DNA from: Chitinophaga oryzae
GTDB taxonomy: Bacteria; Bacteroidota; Bacteroidia; Chitinophagales; Chitinophagaceae
Assembly: GCF_012516375.2 (NCBI RefSeq)
Contig: NZ_CP051204.2
Span: forward strand, 7,192,001-7,256,000
Direction of reading: 5' to 3'
Length of the DNA stretch: 64,000 nucleotides
This document shows positions 15,481 to 25,019 of this stretch, piece after piece (within the stretch, counting starts at the first letter, position 1; each line of letters opens with the position of its first letter). The translations under genes and the position numbers were made by a program. The notes beneath the pieces are model-generated. The model searched no databases, was not told where the DNA came from, and was given only the letters and a program-made list of their open reading frames with translations.

Positions 15481-17469
15481 TCACGGTGCCAGGCAGAAAG
15501 CAATAGATGCCGAAGCATCATACTGGCTTTGGCGACCCACGCCATTAATCACTGTTGACGCTACATACAGCGACTCCGCAAATGCCGCTACGCCCGGGCA
15601 GGCGCCCAGCATATCCGCCACACTTTTGGTGAAGGTTTCTGTATGCGATGTAGCCGGGAATAAAGCTCCGGAGCTGCCAAAATAACCGTGAGCCCCTTTG
15701 ATGATACCAAAAGACCAGGTGGCAAATCCCTGCGGGTGCGAAGCTGTCCAGTGCAGCTTCACGATATCCGCCGTATTGGTGTATTTCAGGTAACCGCAAT
15801 TCGGATCGGCCGGCGTAGTATTCAACAGTGGTATATCCATGCTGGCCACACACTGATCGTTATTCACCAGCAGCGCGTTACTCATGGAAGACAGCAGCAC
15901 ATGCGCGGCGTCATAGAACTCCAGCCGGAGCGTATGCGCACCGTTGGGAACAGACAGGCTGTTGAGCAAACAACCCAGATCCGGATTGTAATACACCAAC
16001 GCCGGATTGTGAATATTGTAAAAACCACTGATATCAGGCTTTTGCAGCTCGATGATATCGTAATGTCCGTTCACCGGGTTAAGGCGGAGATCATTCCAGG
16101 AATCAAACCGCGGACTGCCATCTATCAGTACTTTGTAGTAGCGTACGCTGTTGTTCCAGGCGTTGTAGTGATCGATGTTCACCGGCAGGGTACCACCGAA
16201 AGGAGAGTCTTTCGGGAACTGGAACGGGTAGGCGGGTTGTGAAGTAGTATCGGCCTTCCCTGCAGCAGTAATGAGGTTCCAGGGCACGTAACCGATGCCT
16301 TTGTACAACCAGTTGCCGGTGGTGGCGGTCAGGGTGTACTGGTCTACTTCATCGTTGCAGCACACGCAGTAGTTACCGGGCTGTATCACCGCAATGCTGG
16401 AAGGCCTTGCAGCAGTACCCCCGATAAATACGTTCGTGTTGCCGGCTGTTTTGGTGACATCTACCGCAGTGATCCGGTTAGCCGGGTCGCGTTCAGCCAC
16501 CAGCAGCCTGCTTTCGGTGTTATCGGCCCAGGTCAGGAAGAAGGGGGCGGTTAAACCGCCGGCGATGAGTGTTTTGGCGCGGGTAGCCAATATGATGCGG
16601 CTAATACCGCCGATGCCTTGTTCTGTGACATAGGCAGCGGAAAGATCGGCGGTGAGCGTTATGCCTACTGCAAATTGCAAACCACTGAACAACACGGTTT
16701 TGACGCCGGTATTCAAGTCTACGCGTACGAGGTTACCGGGATTGGCATATTCCACCACATAAGCCTGCATATGCGCTTCATCCAGCCACAGCTGCTGTGG
16801 TGCATTCAGCCCGGAACATACTACGGTGGCTGATGCGCGGTTGGCCGCGGCAAGGCTCACTCTTAATATATTGCCGGTACGTTCAGTCACGTAAGCCGTT
16901 TGTTCATTGGCTGTTACCGCAATATCTTCCGGCTGGTTATAGCCGCTGCCGATACGTTTGTAGATGGGATTCAGTTTGTAGGTCACCCACTGCACCTTGA
17001 GATTGTAACCGTAAGCGATCACTTTTAACTTGCAGTAGTTGCCTTCTTTGGTTTTCACGCAAAAGACATCACCGTTGACTAACTTATTGGAGGCGTCGTT
17101 ATTTCCGATGATGGGCGTACTGGTGTAGGTGTAGGATTGCAGGGAAGCTGCCGTTACGAGGTTAAAATCCGTTATGCCGAGATTGACAATGCGGGCAGTT
17201 CCTTGCGGCACCATCTGCCTTTTAACGCTGTCAATCTGCTCCCACCAGATATCGGCAGGGCCGCCCATGGCGACATTGGTACCGCTTTCACAGTCAAACG
17301 ACCAGGTGCCTTTTATATCGACGGTCCCCTGGGATACGATGGTAGCGGCGGCAGGAGAGAGATCAATAGTGGAGATGAACCCGCCGTATTCGACGAAAAT
17401 AAGCTGGTTCCTGTTTTTCAGGTAGCGCGAACCGATAGCGCCGGCCAGACTTGCTGCTAACTTTTTCAT
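15481..17469 (-). CDS. Beta-propeller repeat protein, function unknown
   Basis: From the preferred start (MKKLAASLAG) the protein has 662 residues. A start at 17490 adds seven. Residues about 175-400 contain repeated blades of the form AYVTE...GNILRVSL..., AYVVEYANPGNLVRVDL and AYVTEQG.GGISRI, like NHL or SMP-30 type propellers. The N-terminal 170 residues and the C-terminal part (about 430-660, with a WTASHPQGFATWSFGI segment) match nothing I recognise. There is no convincing signal peptide, lipobox or T9SS tag, so location is uncertain. It stands alone between an inverted repeat and the rha regulator. Confidence 0.75.
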   Translation of the reverse strand: MKKLAASLAGAIGSRYLKNRNQLIFVEYGGFISTIDLSPAAATIVSQGTVDIKGTWSFDCESGTNVAMGGPADIWWEQIDSVKRQMVPQGTARIVNLGITDFNLVTAASLQSYTYTSTPIIGNNDASNKLVNGDVFCVKTKEGNYCKLKVIAYGYNLKVQWVTYKLNPIYKRIGSGYNQPEDIAVTANEQTAYVTERTGNILRVSLAAANRASATVVCSGLNAPQQLWLDEAHMQAYVVEYANPGNLVRVDLNTGVKTVLFSGLQFAVGITLTADLSAAYVTEQGIGGISRIILATRAKTLIAGGLTAPFFLTWADNTESRLLVAERDPANRITAVDVTKTAGNTNVFIGGTAARPSSIAVIQPGNYCVCCNDEVDQYTLTATTGNWLYKGIGYVPWNLITAAGKADTTSQPAYPFQFPKDSPFGGTLPVNIDHYNAWNNSVRYYKVLIDGSPRFDSWNDLRLNPVNGHYDIIELQKPDISGFYNIHNPALVYYNPDLGCLLNSLSVPNGAHTLRLEFYDAAHVLLSSMSNALLVNNDQCVASMDIPLLNTTPADPNCGYLKYTNTADIVKLHWTASHPQGFATWSFGIIKGAHGYFGSSGALFPATSHTETFTKSVADMLGACPGVAAFAESLYVASTVINGVGRQSQYDASASIAFCLAP

Positions 17470-17652
17470 GATGTTGGGGTTTAAGCACAACGAGGTATTG
17501 CACAGGCGTACCTTGTAGTTTTGGGGTTTTGGGGTAAAGTGAACTGTATGCGTTTTCCGGAAACTGCGATACGAAATTACAGCTTCAGCAACATAAAAAG
17601 CGATCTGTAAATACGCATTCTTCGATTACGTATATACACGCAAACTATAATA

Positions 17653-18684
17653 TCATAGAGAAGCCCTTAAACGGAGCCGGAAAGGCACTTCCATATGCGC
17701 CACCGAACGTTCCAGCACCACGCGGGCAGCCAGTTCTCCCATCTTCTGGAAATCAGTGGAGATAGTGGTGATGCCATTCAGGATGATTCTTTTCAGCGGT
17801 GTTTCGTTGTAGGAAATAACGCCCACCTGTTCACCTACGGTCAACGATAAGGCATTGATCCTTTCTATCAGCTTTACCAGGTCGTCTTCCATCAGTGTTA
17901 TATACACTTCACCCGCATCAATTGGTTCGTCGGCAGCGTCGTGCAGGATCTTGTAAGAGAAGGCGTAATCCTGGCAAAAGCGGGTAAAGCCGGTCAGCAG
18001 TTCCGACGGGATATAACAATCATCCGGGAAGATGATCTTCAGCGTATGATATTTGCTTAACGCCGGACGCGCCTCCCGCAGGGCATTATAGATATCTTCT
18101 TCAAAATTTTCATACACCGCGCCAAAATCGCCGGTGATGCCATCTACTTTTTTATCCAGGATCACCAGTTTGTCTTTGGGTAATGTGTTGATGATCGCGT
18201 GCGCCTTCTCCCCTCTTTCTGTAAAATGGGGGATGATGACATAATAAGAATAATCTTCCCTTTTATTGGTCAGCAGCTTTTTAAACAACGTGTAGTCATT
18301 GTTGTAAATATAAAAGTCCACTACCACCTGGTTTCCGAGCGCTGCCATAAACGCATCGTACACAATTTTTTTGTGTGCGCTCAGTTTATTGAACAGCAGG
18401 AATATACGCGGGATGGCGGGCACTTCACTATCCGGGATAAAATATCCTTTACCGGGCACAGAGCCCAGCACGCCGGCTTTTTTAAGATAGCGGTATCCTT
18501 TCTCCGCCGTATCCCGTGAGATGTCGAGTTCAAAGCTCAGTTCATTGATAGAAGGCAACACGTCTGCAGGTTGGATCTGCCCGTTCTCCAGCCCTTTCAG
18601 GATAGAGTTGGCCAGCTGCAGGTATTTCGGTGTGGCCGAGTACTCATCTATCACAATCAGGTCTATTAGTCTTGGTGCTTTCAT
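17653..18684 (-). CDS. rhaR: GntR-type regulator with sugar-binding domain, probable rhamnose regulator
   Basis: An N-terminal GntR winged helix (about 15-80, PSINELSFELDISRDTAEKGYRYL) is joined to a periplasmic-binding-protein-like effector domain (about 90-343) resembling LacI/PBP1 sensors. The protein has 343 residues. It is the last gene of the rhamnose operon, 3 nt after the kinase, so it most likely controls this operon in response to rhamnose or rhamnulose. The symbol is given on context. A pair of palindromes upstream of the transporter is its best candidate site. Confidence 0.82.
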   Translation of the reverse strand: MKAPRLIDLIVIDEYSATPKYLQLANSILKGLENGQIQPADVLPSINELSFELDISRDTAEKGYRYLKKAGVLGSVPGKGYFIPDSEVPAIPRIFLLFNKLSAHKKIVYDAFMAALGNQVVVDFYIYNNDYTLFKKLLTNKREDYSYYVIIPHFTERGEKAHAIINTLPKDKLVILDKKVDGITGDFGAVYENFEEDIYNALREARPALSKYHTLKIIFPDDCYIPSELLTGFTRFCQDYAFSYKILHDAADEPIDAGEVYITLMEDDLVKLIERINALSLTVGEQVGVISYNETPLKRIILNGITTISTDFQKMGELAARVVLERSVAHMEVPFRLRLRASL

Positions 18685-18687
18685 AGC

Positions 18688-20019
18688 TTACAAAGTTTCG
18701 GCGTAGCGTTTCAGTTGTACCAGGTGAACGGGCACCGGTCCGGTATTCCAGCTGTCGTGTATCACCAGCGCGGCGCCCACAGCGGAGGCCTGGGATACTG
18801 TGGCGGCGTACACTTCCATCTCCGGGAAGGCTTTGGCCAGGAGGTGCATGTAGATGTTATTACGGGCAAAGCCGCCGTCCACGAACAGCCGCCGCACCGC
18901 CGTATGGCCCATCACCAACCGCGTGGCGTGGTATTGCTGTTTCACCAGCGATAGGACCAGGTGGTGATAGGCGGTGCTGCTGTTTTCATAACGCGACAGC
19001 GCCAAAATACTAAATTCCGGTGAGGATGCTAACCGTGCGGCTATCTGCGGATCGTACGGCAGTTCTTTAAAATGCTGCGGGTCTTCCCCGAAAAATGCCG
19101 CGATCTGCTGCACCGCCATTTCGTGGGCATGCCCGGCAAACAAACGCGACGACTTCACCGGGCGGCCGTCATAACGGAGATAACACAGACAGTCCTGCTG
19201 CAGCTCTTCCGTGGTGAGCGGTTCGTGGTTAAACGGATTCATACTGATGCACCAGGTGCCGGTAGACAGCAATATAAAAGGCTCCCGGAACTGCAGCAGG
19301 TAAGGGACCAGTGCAGCGGAGCTGTCATGTATGCCGATGCCTGCCTGTACGGTTTTATCCCCCAGCTGTACCTGCGTAGTGTGATGGGTGGGCGCTATCG
19401 GCGGCAACTTGCCGAGCCACCCTTCCCGGCTTACCCACGGATGATACTGTTGTCCGGCAAAGTCCCAGAGACCGGTATGGCAACCTATGCTGGTCATCTC
19501 CGAAAACGGCTCGTGGGAAAACAGGTAGCTCAGGAACTGCGGCAGATGCAGCACATAACGGGTACGGTTATACAGTGAGGGCAACTGGTGCTTTACGCGA
19601 TAGAGCTGCAGACCGGCATTGAGGCTGCCGAGGGCCGGCGAGGCTGTCTGGTGGGAGAACTGCTCCCGGTGGCCGGAGGAGCTGTAGAAGCGGGCCGACA
19701 GCTCTTCCGGGTATGGCTTCAGGTAATTGTACAGCGGGCCGGCGGGCTCGCCATTTTCATCGATATATACAAGACTGGCGCCATAGGCGGACACATTGAC
19801 GGCTTTTATTTCAACGTCCGTCATCGTCAGCACAGCAGCCAGCTGTTGACGCATATTATTTATCAGCAGCGGCAGGTCTTCGCAGGGATCGCCTGTATCA
19901 TCGGTAGTCTCCTGCATACAGGTTTGCTGCTCAAAGACAATATGGTATTGTTCATTGAGCAGCAACAGTTTTTTATTCGTTTTGCCTATATCAAAAACAG
20001 CTATAACGGGAACGGGCAT
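18688..20019 (-). CDS. rhaB: FGGY-family carbohydrate kinase, probable L-rhamnulokinase
   Basis: An FGGY kinase of 443 residues, shorter than typical E. coli RhaB. The N-terminal nucleotide-binding start IAVFDIGKTNKKLLLL is clear. Later motifs are GIHDSSAALVPYL and LLSTGTWCISMNPF, and near the end LFVDGGFARNN. It should phosphorylate L-rhamnulose to rhamnulose-1-phosphate for the aldolase. Neighbouring isomerase and aldolase set the substrate. FGGY sequence alone could also fit other sugars. Confidence 0.88.
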   Translation of the reverse strand: MPVPVIAVFDIGKTNKKLLLLNEQYHIVFEQQTCMQETTDDTGDPCEDLPLLINNMRQQLAAVLTMTDVEIKAVNVSAYGASLVYIDENGEPAGPLYNYLKPYPEELSARFYSSSGHREQFSHQTASPALGSLNAGLQLYRVKHQLPSLYNRTRYVLHLPQFLSYLFSHEPFSEMTSIGCHTGLWDFAGQQYHPWVSREGWLGKLPPIAPTHHTTQVQLGDKTVQAGIGIHDSSAALVPYLLQFREPFILLSTGTWCISMNPFNHEPLTTEELQQDCLCYLRYDGRPVKSSRLFAGHAHEMAVQQIAAFFGEDPQHFKELPYDPQIAARLASSPEFSILALSRYENSSTAYHHLVLSLVKQQYHATRLVMGHTAVRRLFVDGGFARNNIYMHLLAKAFPEMEVYAATVSQASAVGAALVIHDSWNTGPVPVHLVQLKRYAETL

Positions 20020-20048
20020 GTGGAATTTATTTAGGCGTCGGGCTGTGA

Positions 20049-21323
20049 TTACAGCCCGGTAGCGATGGTGGTTTTACCTCTCTCACCGACCAGCTGATCG
20101 CGTACTTTTTCTTTTCTGAAAACCGCCAGCGGGTCCAGCGCGCCACCGGTGCGGAGGCGGGCTTCTGCTATGAGGGGGCGCACATCCGTACGGAAAGCAT
20201 GTTGCAGTATTTCCTGCGCCAGTACGGTATCGTTGTTGTTTTGTGCGGCCGTGAGCCGGTCGCGGTCTACCAGCAGCGCCTGTGCATAAGCGATGCGGAT
20301 GGCCTCCACGGATTGCAGCAGGTCTTCCAGCGGGTCTTTCACATTATGACTGGCATCGATCATCCAGCCCAGGCCGGTGGCGTGTTCCATGTGGCGGGCG
20401 TCCATACCGTCTATCAGTTCGTTGAAGATGAGAAACAGCTGATAAGGGCGGATGCAGCCAACGGTAAGGTCGTCGTCCCCATATTTGGAATCGTTGAAAT
20501 GGAAGCCGCCCAGTTTGCCTTCGCGGAGCAGCAGCGCTACGATCTGTTCGATGTTGGCGTTGGGCAGATGATGCCCCAGGTCTACGAGGGTAAAGGCTTT
20601 AGGCCCCAGCCTGGAAGCATACAGCAGCGACTGGCCCCAGTCGCCCACGGTAGTGGAATAAAAGTTAGGTTCAAAAGCTTTGTATTCGATGAATAGTTTC
20701 CAGTCATCCGGCAATGCGTGGTAAATTTCGCCAAAGCTTTCCAGCGCATGGTCGAAAGCGCGGCGGAAATTCAGCTGGCCGGGGAAGCAGGAGCCATCGC
20801 TCAGCCAGATGGTGAGTGCTTTGGAGCCCAGTTCCCGGCCATAATGCATTACTTCCAGGTTATGGGCTATCGCCTGTTGACGTGTAGCCTTGTCCGTATG
20901 GGAGAGAGAGCCGAATTTATAGCTGTGTTCCTGGCCGGGCTGGTCCTGGAAGGTATTGGAATTCATGGCATCGAACTGCAGTCCCAGCTGGGAGGCTACG
21001 GCGCGTATATGTGCCGCATTGGAGGGAATGTCCCAGGGGATATGCAGGGATACCGCGCCGCTGCCGCGGTTGAGCGCGTGCAGGAGGCCGATGTCTTCCA
21101 GTTTTTCTTCCAGCGAGCGGGGCTCCCCGCCGCCGGGGAAGCGGCCGAAGCGGGTGCCGCCGGTGCCCAGCGCCCAGCTGGGGATAGCTACCTGGAAAGC
21201 GGTCAGTTTACCGATGATCTCTTCCGTATGTGGTATTTCCTGCCGGAGAAATTGAAGCCGGCGTTGGTGCGCCGCCGTGAGGGGCTCGTTACAGGCCGTG
21301 ATCCGATGTTGGTCTATCTGCAT
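20049..21323 (-). CDS. rhaI: L-rhamnose isomerase (RhaI type)
   Basis: A TIM-barrel isomerase of 424 residues that converts L-rhamnose to L-rhamnulose. It is the RhaI type found in Pseudomonas and Bacteroidota-like pathways rather than E. coli RhaA. Metal and substrate motifs visible include FIEYKAFEP, LVDLGHHLPN and GGFHFNDSKYGDDDL. The N-terminal region PSWALGTGGTRFGRFPGGGEPR is characteristic. It lies 29 nt upstream of the kinase gene in the operon. Confidence 0.92.
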   Translation of the reverse strand: MQIDQHRITACNEPLTAAHQRRLQFLRQEIPHTEEIIGKLTAFQVAIPSWALGTGGTRFGRFPGGGEPRSLEEKLEDIGLLHALNRGSGAVSLHIPWDIPSNAAHIRAVASQLGLQFDAMNSNTFQDQPGQEHSYKFGSLSHTDKATRQQAIAHNLEVMHYGRELGSKALTIWLSDGSCFPGQLNFRRAFDHALESFGEIYHALPDDWKLFIEYKAFEPNFYSTTVGDWGQSLLYASRLGPKAFTLVDLGHHLPNANIEQIVALLLREGKLGGFHFNDSKYGDDDLTVGCIRPYQLFLIFNELIDGMDARHMEHATGLGWMIDASHNVKDPLEDLLQSVEAIRIAYAQALLVDRDRLTAAQNNNDTVLAQEILQHAFRTDVRPLIAEARLRTGGALDPLAVFRKEKVRDQLVGERGKTTIATGL

Positions 21324-21338
21324 ACAAACGGTTTTTTG

Positions 21339-23459
21339 TTATCTGACAAAAGCGGCGGCGATACCGCCATCCACGTTGAGTACGTTGCCGGTGGACTTGT
21401 GAAGGAGGCCTCCGGCCAGGGCGAAGCACGCGTTGGCGATATCTTCCGGCAGGATGATCTCATTCAGCAGGGTACGTTTGGCATAGAAGGCGGGCAGTTC
21501 GGCTACGGTGATGCCGTATGCTTTGGCGCGGCCTTCCGCCCAGGCGCCTTCCCATATTTTACTATCGGAGATGACCGCATCCGGGTTGACAACGTTGACG
21601 CGTATACGATCTTTCCCCAGTTCTGCTGCGTTGAGCCTGCTAAGGTGCAGTTGCGCTGCTTTAGCCGAGCCATAGGCGGCATTATCCGGGCCGCTCATGA
21701 GGGCGTTTTTGCTGACGATGTTGATCACGTCGCCGCCGAGCTGTTGTTTTCTCATCACTTCCACGCCTGCCTGGGTAACGAGGAACTGTCCTTTTACGAG
21801 CACGTCGTAGAGTAGGTCCCAGTCCGCCTCCGTATGGGCTTCCAGCGGTTTGGAGATAGAGAGGCCTGCGCAGTTTACGATCAGGTCTACCCCGCCGAAG
21901 CTGAGGGCCGCCTGAGCGAAAGCCTGATGGATGGTGGCCGGGCGGGTAACGTCGAGCAGTGCGGCCGCAAATGCGTCTTTACCGACCTGCTGTTCAAATT
22001 CGCGGCCTGCGTTCTGCAGGCGGGCTTCATCGTTATCGCTGATCACTACCACGGCGCCTTCCGCCACAAACTTGCGGGCGATGGCTTTACCGATGCCGCC
22101 GGCGCTGCCGGTCACCAGAGCCACACGGCCGCTGAGCGCTTTGGGCTTCGGCATCCGTTGCAGTTTGGCTTCTTCCAGCAACCAGTATTCTATATTGAAA
22201 GCTTCCTGCCTTGGTAACGAAATATACTCAGAAATTGCTTCAGATCCACGCATTACATGGATAGCGTTGATATAAAATTCAGCGGCCACGCGGGCTGTCT
22301 GTTTGTCTTTGGCGAAGGAGAACATGCCGACGCCGGGCCACAGTATCACGACCGGGTTGGGATCGCGCATAGCGGGGCTGTTATCATGTTTGCACTGCTG
22401 ATAATATTCCGCGTACATGCGACGGTAGGCTTCAAACAGGGGAGCTATCCTGTTCTTTATGGCCGGCAGGTCATGGAGGTCCTCCTCCGGGGCGAGGTCC
22501 AGCACGAGGGGGGAGATTTTCGTCCGCAGGAAATGGTCGGGGCAACTGGTGCCCATGGGCGCCAGGCGGTGCAGGTCTTTCGCGTTGATGAATTCCATCA
22601 CGTCCGGCGCGTCCGTAAAATGGCCGACCATCGACTGGTAAGAAGACGCGAAGCCTCTCAATACCGGAGCCAGTGCGGCGGCCTGGCTGTGGCGTTGTTC
22701 CGCCGGCAGTTCCGGTATCGCGCGGCCACCGAATACGGCAGGTTGCTGCGCTACTTTCGCATCGATATAATCCGCCGCTTTGTCGATCACCTCCAGTGTG
22801 TTCAGGTAACATTCATACGCCGTATCGCCCCAGGTAAAGAGGCCGTGGGAGCCGAGAATGATGCCCCGGATCCCCGGGTTGTCGTGCAGGCATTTCCGTA
22901 GCTGCAGTCCCAGGTCGAAGCCAGGGCGCTGCCAGGGCACCCATCCGATGGCGCCTCCGAACAGTTCCTGCGTGATCTGTTGCCCGTTTTTCGCGGCAGC
23001 GATCGCAATCACCGCATCGGGGTGCAGGTGGTCGATATGTTTGAAGGGCAGGAACGCATGCAGCGGGGTATCGATGGATGGAGGCCGGGAGGCAGGATCA
23101 TACAAACAGAGGTTGAACAGCTCCACCATCTCGTCTTCAAAGGCGATGCCGCGGTATACGTTCTCCAGGTTGCGGAGGCGGTCAGTATATAACGCCGCGA
23201 GGCCGTTGCGTTTCAGGGTGCCGAGGTCGCCGCCGGAGCCCTTCACCCACATGACTTCCGTTTTGCTGCCGGTGAGCGGGTCCGGCACCACGGCTTTACA
23301 GGAAGTGTTGCCGCCGCCGTAATTGGTGAGGCGCAGATCGGCGCCCAGCAGATTGGAGCGGTATATCAGCAGCGCTACCTCATCGCCGGCCATAGCCGCC
23401 GCTGTAGCTTCATCCCATAAATAACTGACATTTTTAAACTGTGTTCTTTCCAGCGACAT
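21339..23459 (-). CDS. rhaD: Bifunctional rhamnulose-1-phosphate aldolase / short-chain dehydrogenase
   Basis: A 706-residue fusion. Residues about 1-400 are a class II aldolase domain with zinc-type histidines in HAFLPFKHIDHLHPDAV and GSHGLFTWG. Residues about 430-706 are an SDR domain with VTGSAGGIGKAIA and the catalytic Tyr/Lys in NAAYGSAKAA. It should split rhamnulose-1-phosphate to DHAP and L-lactaldehyde and oxidise or reduce the lactaldehyde in the same polypeptide. The same fusion is known as RhaE or RhaD-type in Bacillus and others. It sits 15 nt before rhaI. Confidence 0.93.
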   Translation of the reverse strand: MSLERTQFKNVSYLWDEATAAAMAGDEVALLIYRSNLLGADLRLTNYGGGNTSCKAVVPDPLTGSKTEVMWVKGSGGDLGTLKRNGLAALYTDRLRNLENVYRGIAFEDEMVELFNLCLYDPASRPPSIDTPLHAFLPFKHIDHLHPDAVIAIAAAKNGQQITQELFGGAIGWVPWQRPGFDLGLQLRKCLHDNPGIRGIILGSHGLFTWGDTAYECYLNTLEVIDKAADYIDAKVAQQPAVFGGRAIPELPAEQRHSQAAALAPVLRGFASSYQSMVGHFTDAPDVMEFINAKDLHRLAPMGTSCPDHFLRTKISPLVLDLAPEEDLHDLPAIKNRIAPLFEAYRRMYAEYYQQCKHDNSPAMRDPNPVVILWPGVGMFSFAKDKQTARVAAEFYINAIHVMRGSEAISEYISLPRQEAFNIEYWLLEEAKLQRMPKPKALSGRVALVTGSAGGIGKAIARKFVAEGAVVVISDNDEARLQNAGREFEQQVGKDAFAAALLDVTRPATIHQAFAQAALSFGGVDLIVNCAGLSISKPLEAHTEADWDLLYDVLVKGQFLVTQAGVEVMRKQQLGGDVINIVSKNALMSGPDNAAYGSAKAAQLHLSRLNAAELGKDRIRVNVVNPDAVISDSKIWEGAWAEGRAKAYGITVAELPAFYAKRTLLNEIILPEDIANACFALAGGLLHKSTGNVLNVDGGIAAAFVR

Positions 23460-23467
23460 ACAAATAT

Positions 23468-24523
23468 TTATTTAAGAGAATTTCCGTAACCAACGATTAA
23501 TACAGAAAGGAGGATAGTGAGATTACCGGCGATGATGGTAGCTTTGGCTTTTGTGCTGACGCCTTTCCACTCTTTCAGTACCAGTCCCCACAGGTTAGCG
23601 ATCAGGATGATAAAAGCCATGTGCAGTATCCAGGAGCTGGCGCCGTTGCCCAGTTTGCTTTCACCCATGCCATAAAAGAAAAACTGCAGGAACCAGGTCA
23701 CCCCCGCCAGCGCAGAGAAAAAGTAGTTGGCCGCCAGCGGGGTCTTTTTATCCGTATAATCCTTATAGGAGCGGTTGCGTACATTCAGCAGCAGGCACCA
23801 TACCAGGTTGGTGGTAAGGCCGCCCCAAAGGAGCACCACATAGGTAACGTTGTTCTGGTATAAAGGTTCAAGTCCGCGTGCCACCGCCATCTCCGCCATG
23901 CTCTTTCCCGCCTCTATGCCGTATACAAAGCAGGAACTGAGAATGCCCGAGATGACGCCTACTATCAGTCCCTTTATCACATTAAACTCTGCCACCGCTT
24001 TTTTCTTTTCTTCTTCCGGCAGTTCCTTTTCCTTCATCATGCCTGCTTTGCCGCAGATACAGATGCCCACGAGGCATACCAGCATGCCTGCCAATACCAC
24101 CTGCCCCCAGGTACTGCCGATCATGTCCGACAACGATGTTTTCCCGGCCGCAGGCGCTATGTTATAGTATATTGCCGGCACCAGTGCGCCGAACAGCGAG
24201 CAGCAGCCCAGCATCACCGAGTTACCGAGCGACATGCCCAGGTAACGGATGCCCAGCCCATAGGTGAGGCCGCCGATGCCCCAGAGGAGCCCGAACATAT
24301 AGGTGGCTCCCAGTGTGCTCCAGGACGCCTGCGCTATCAGTTCAGCGAACCCCGGCAGGGTGAGCCATGCCGCTAACGGGGGTGCTATCAGCCAGGAGAA
24401 CAGGCCGCCGGCGAGCCAATACGATTCCCATTGCCAGCCTTTTACTTTCTTGAAGGGCATGTAGAAACTGCCCGAGGCGAAGCCGCCTATGAAGTGGAAT
24501 ATAATACCTGCGATTACAGCCAT
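23468..24523 (-). CDS. rhaT: L-rhamnose/proton symporter RhaT
   Basis: A 351-residue inner-membrane protein with about ten hydrophobic segments, beginning FIGGFASGSFYMPFKKVKGWQWESYW, the characteristic RhaT N-terminus. It imports L-rhamnose with protons. It is the first gene of the operon, starts 8 nt upstream of the aldolase fusion, and follows the region with the candidate operator. Confidence 0.93.
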   Translation of the reverse strand: MAVIAGIIFHFIGGFASGSFYMPFKKVKGWQWESYWLAGGLFSWLIAPPLAAWLTLPGFAELIAQASWSTLGATYMFGLLWGIGGLTYGLGIRYLGMSLGNSVMLGCCSLFGALVPAIYYNIAPAAGKTSLSDMIGSTWGQVVLAGMLVCLVGICICGKAGMMKEKELPEEEKKKAVAEFNVIKGLIVGVISGILSSCFVYGIEAGKSMAEMAVARGLEPLYQNNVTYVVLLWGGLTTNLVWCLLLNVRNRSYKDYTDKKTPLAANYFFSALAGVTWFLQFFFYGMGESKLGNGASSWILHMAFIILIANLWGLVLKEWKGVSTKAKATIIAGNLTILLSVLIVGYGNSLK

Positions 24524-24662
24524 GTGGAATTTTTGTATCTGTTTTTTACTAAAGTAGATAAATCAGCGGGCCGGGCTGTCATGGACTGTTATGGGGCGGT
24601 ATAAATTCACTGTGGCACTACATTCCGGCCTTTTTACACAATACTGCAATTTTCAAAAAAAT

Positions 24663-24697
24663 GATCCCCGGAGGATCACCTGGATCGGTTTTCGATC
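24663..24697. promoter_or_regulatory. Two phased palindromes, candidate rhamnose operator
   Basis: GATCC-5-GGATC (24663-24677) and GATCG-5-CGATC (24683-24697) share a GATCN-5-NGATC pattern, with centres 20 bp apart, about two helical turns. They lie 140-175 bp upstream of rhaT. Side-by-side sites on one face of the helix suit a dimeric GntR/LacI-type regulator such as the one at the end of the operon. Function is inferred. Confidence 0.5.
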
Positions 24698-24815
24698 ATT
24701 TACAAGTGGTTAACATTTAAGGAAATGGATTGACGGATATTGCGGAATATTAACAAAAACAACCGGATAATGTTTGTCCGCTGGTAAAAACGTAAACGCA
24801 GGAAAACTTTCAAAT

Positions 24816-24844
24816 CGAGCTGTCAAGTAATCCTTGACAGCTCG
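24816..24844. repeat. Perfect 12-bp hairpin
   Basis: CGAGCTGTCAAG and CTTGACAGCTCG are separated by 5 nt. There is no T-run on either side, so it is not a standard terminator. It marks the change to A/T-rich DNA before the Fic gene and may be a boundary or a remnant of inserted DNA. Confidence 0.6.
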
Positions 24845-25019
24845 CATAAGAAATTAAAAACCAATAAATTAAATACAACAAAAGTAAACATGTTGCTAAA
24901 AGCAGAGTAAAATATGGTCGATTTGTCAAAACAAAATTACTTTGCAGAAATGCACCATATAACTCATGTTCATAAAAAATAAGCACATGGTTCATCTTTC
25001 GTCATTAAACAACAAACAT

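Larger units (their letters stand above)
24524..25019. other. 496-bp intergenic region between rhaT and the Fic gene
   Basis: The region contains two phased palindromes (24663-24697) and a 12-bp hairpin (24816-24844). From about 24780 it becomes very A/T-rich towards the Fic gene. No convincing gene is present. Confidence 0.6.

Noticed and set aside
20718..21815. 365-codon plus-strand frame
   Set aside because: Antisense to rhaI and the aldolase-dehydrogenase gene. No recognisable domain.
24810..24995. 61-codon minus-strand frame rich in hydrophobic residues
   Set aside because: It overlaps the 12-bp hairpin and A/T-rich DNA, where hydrophobic codons arise by chance. No neighbour or family supports it.
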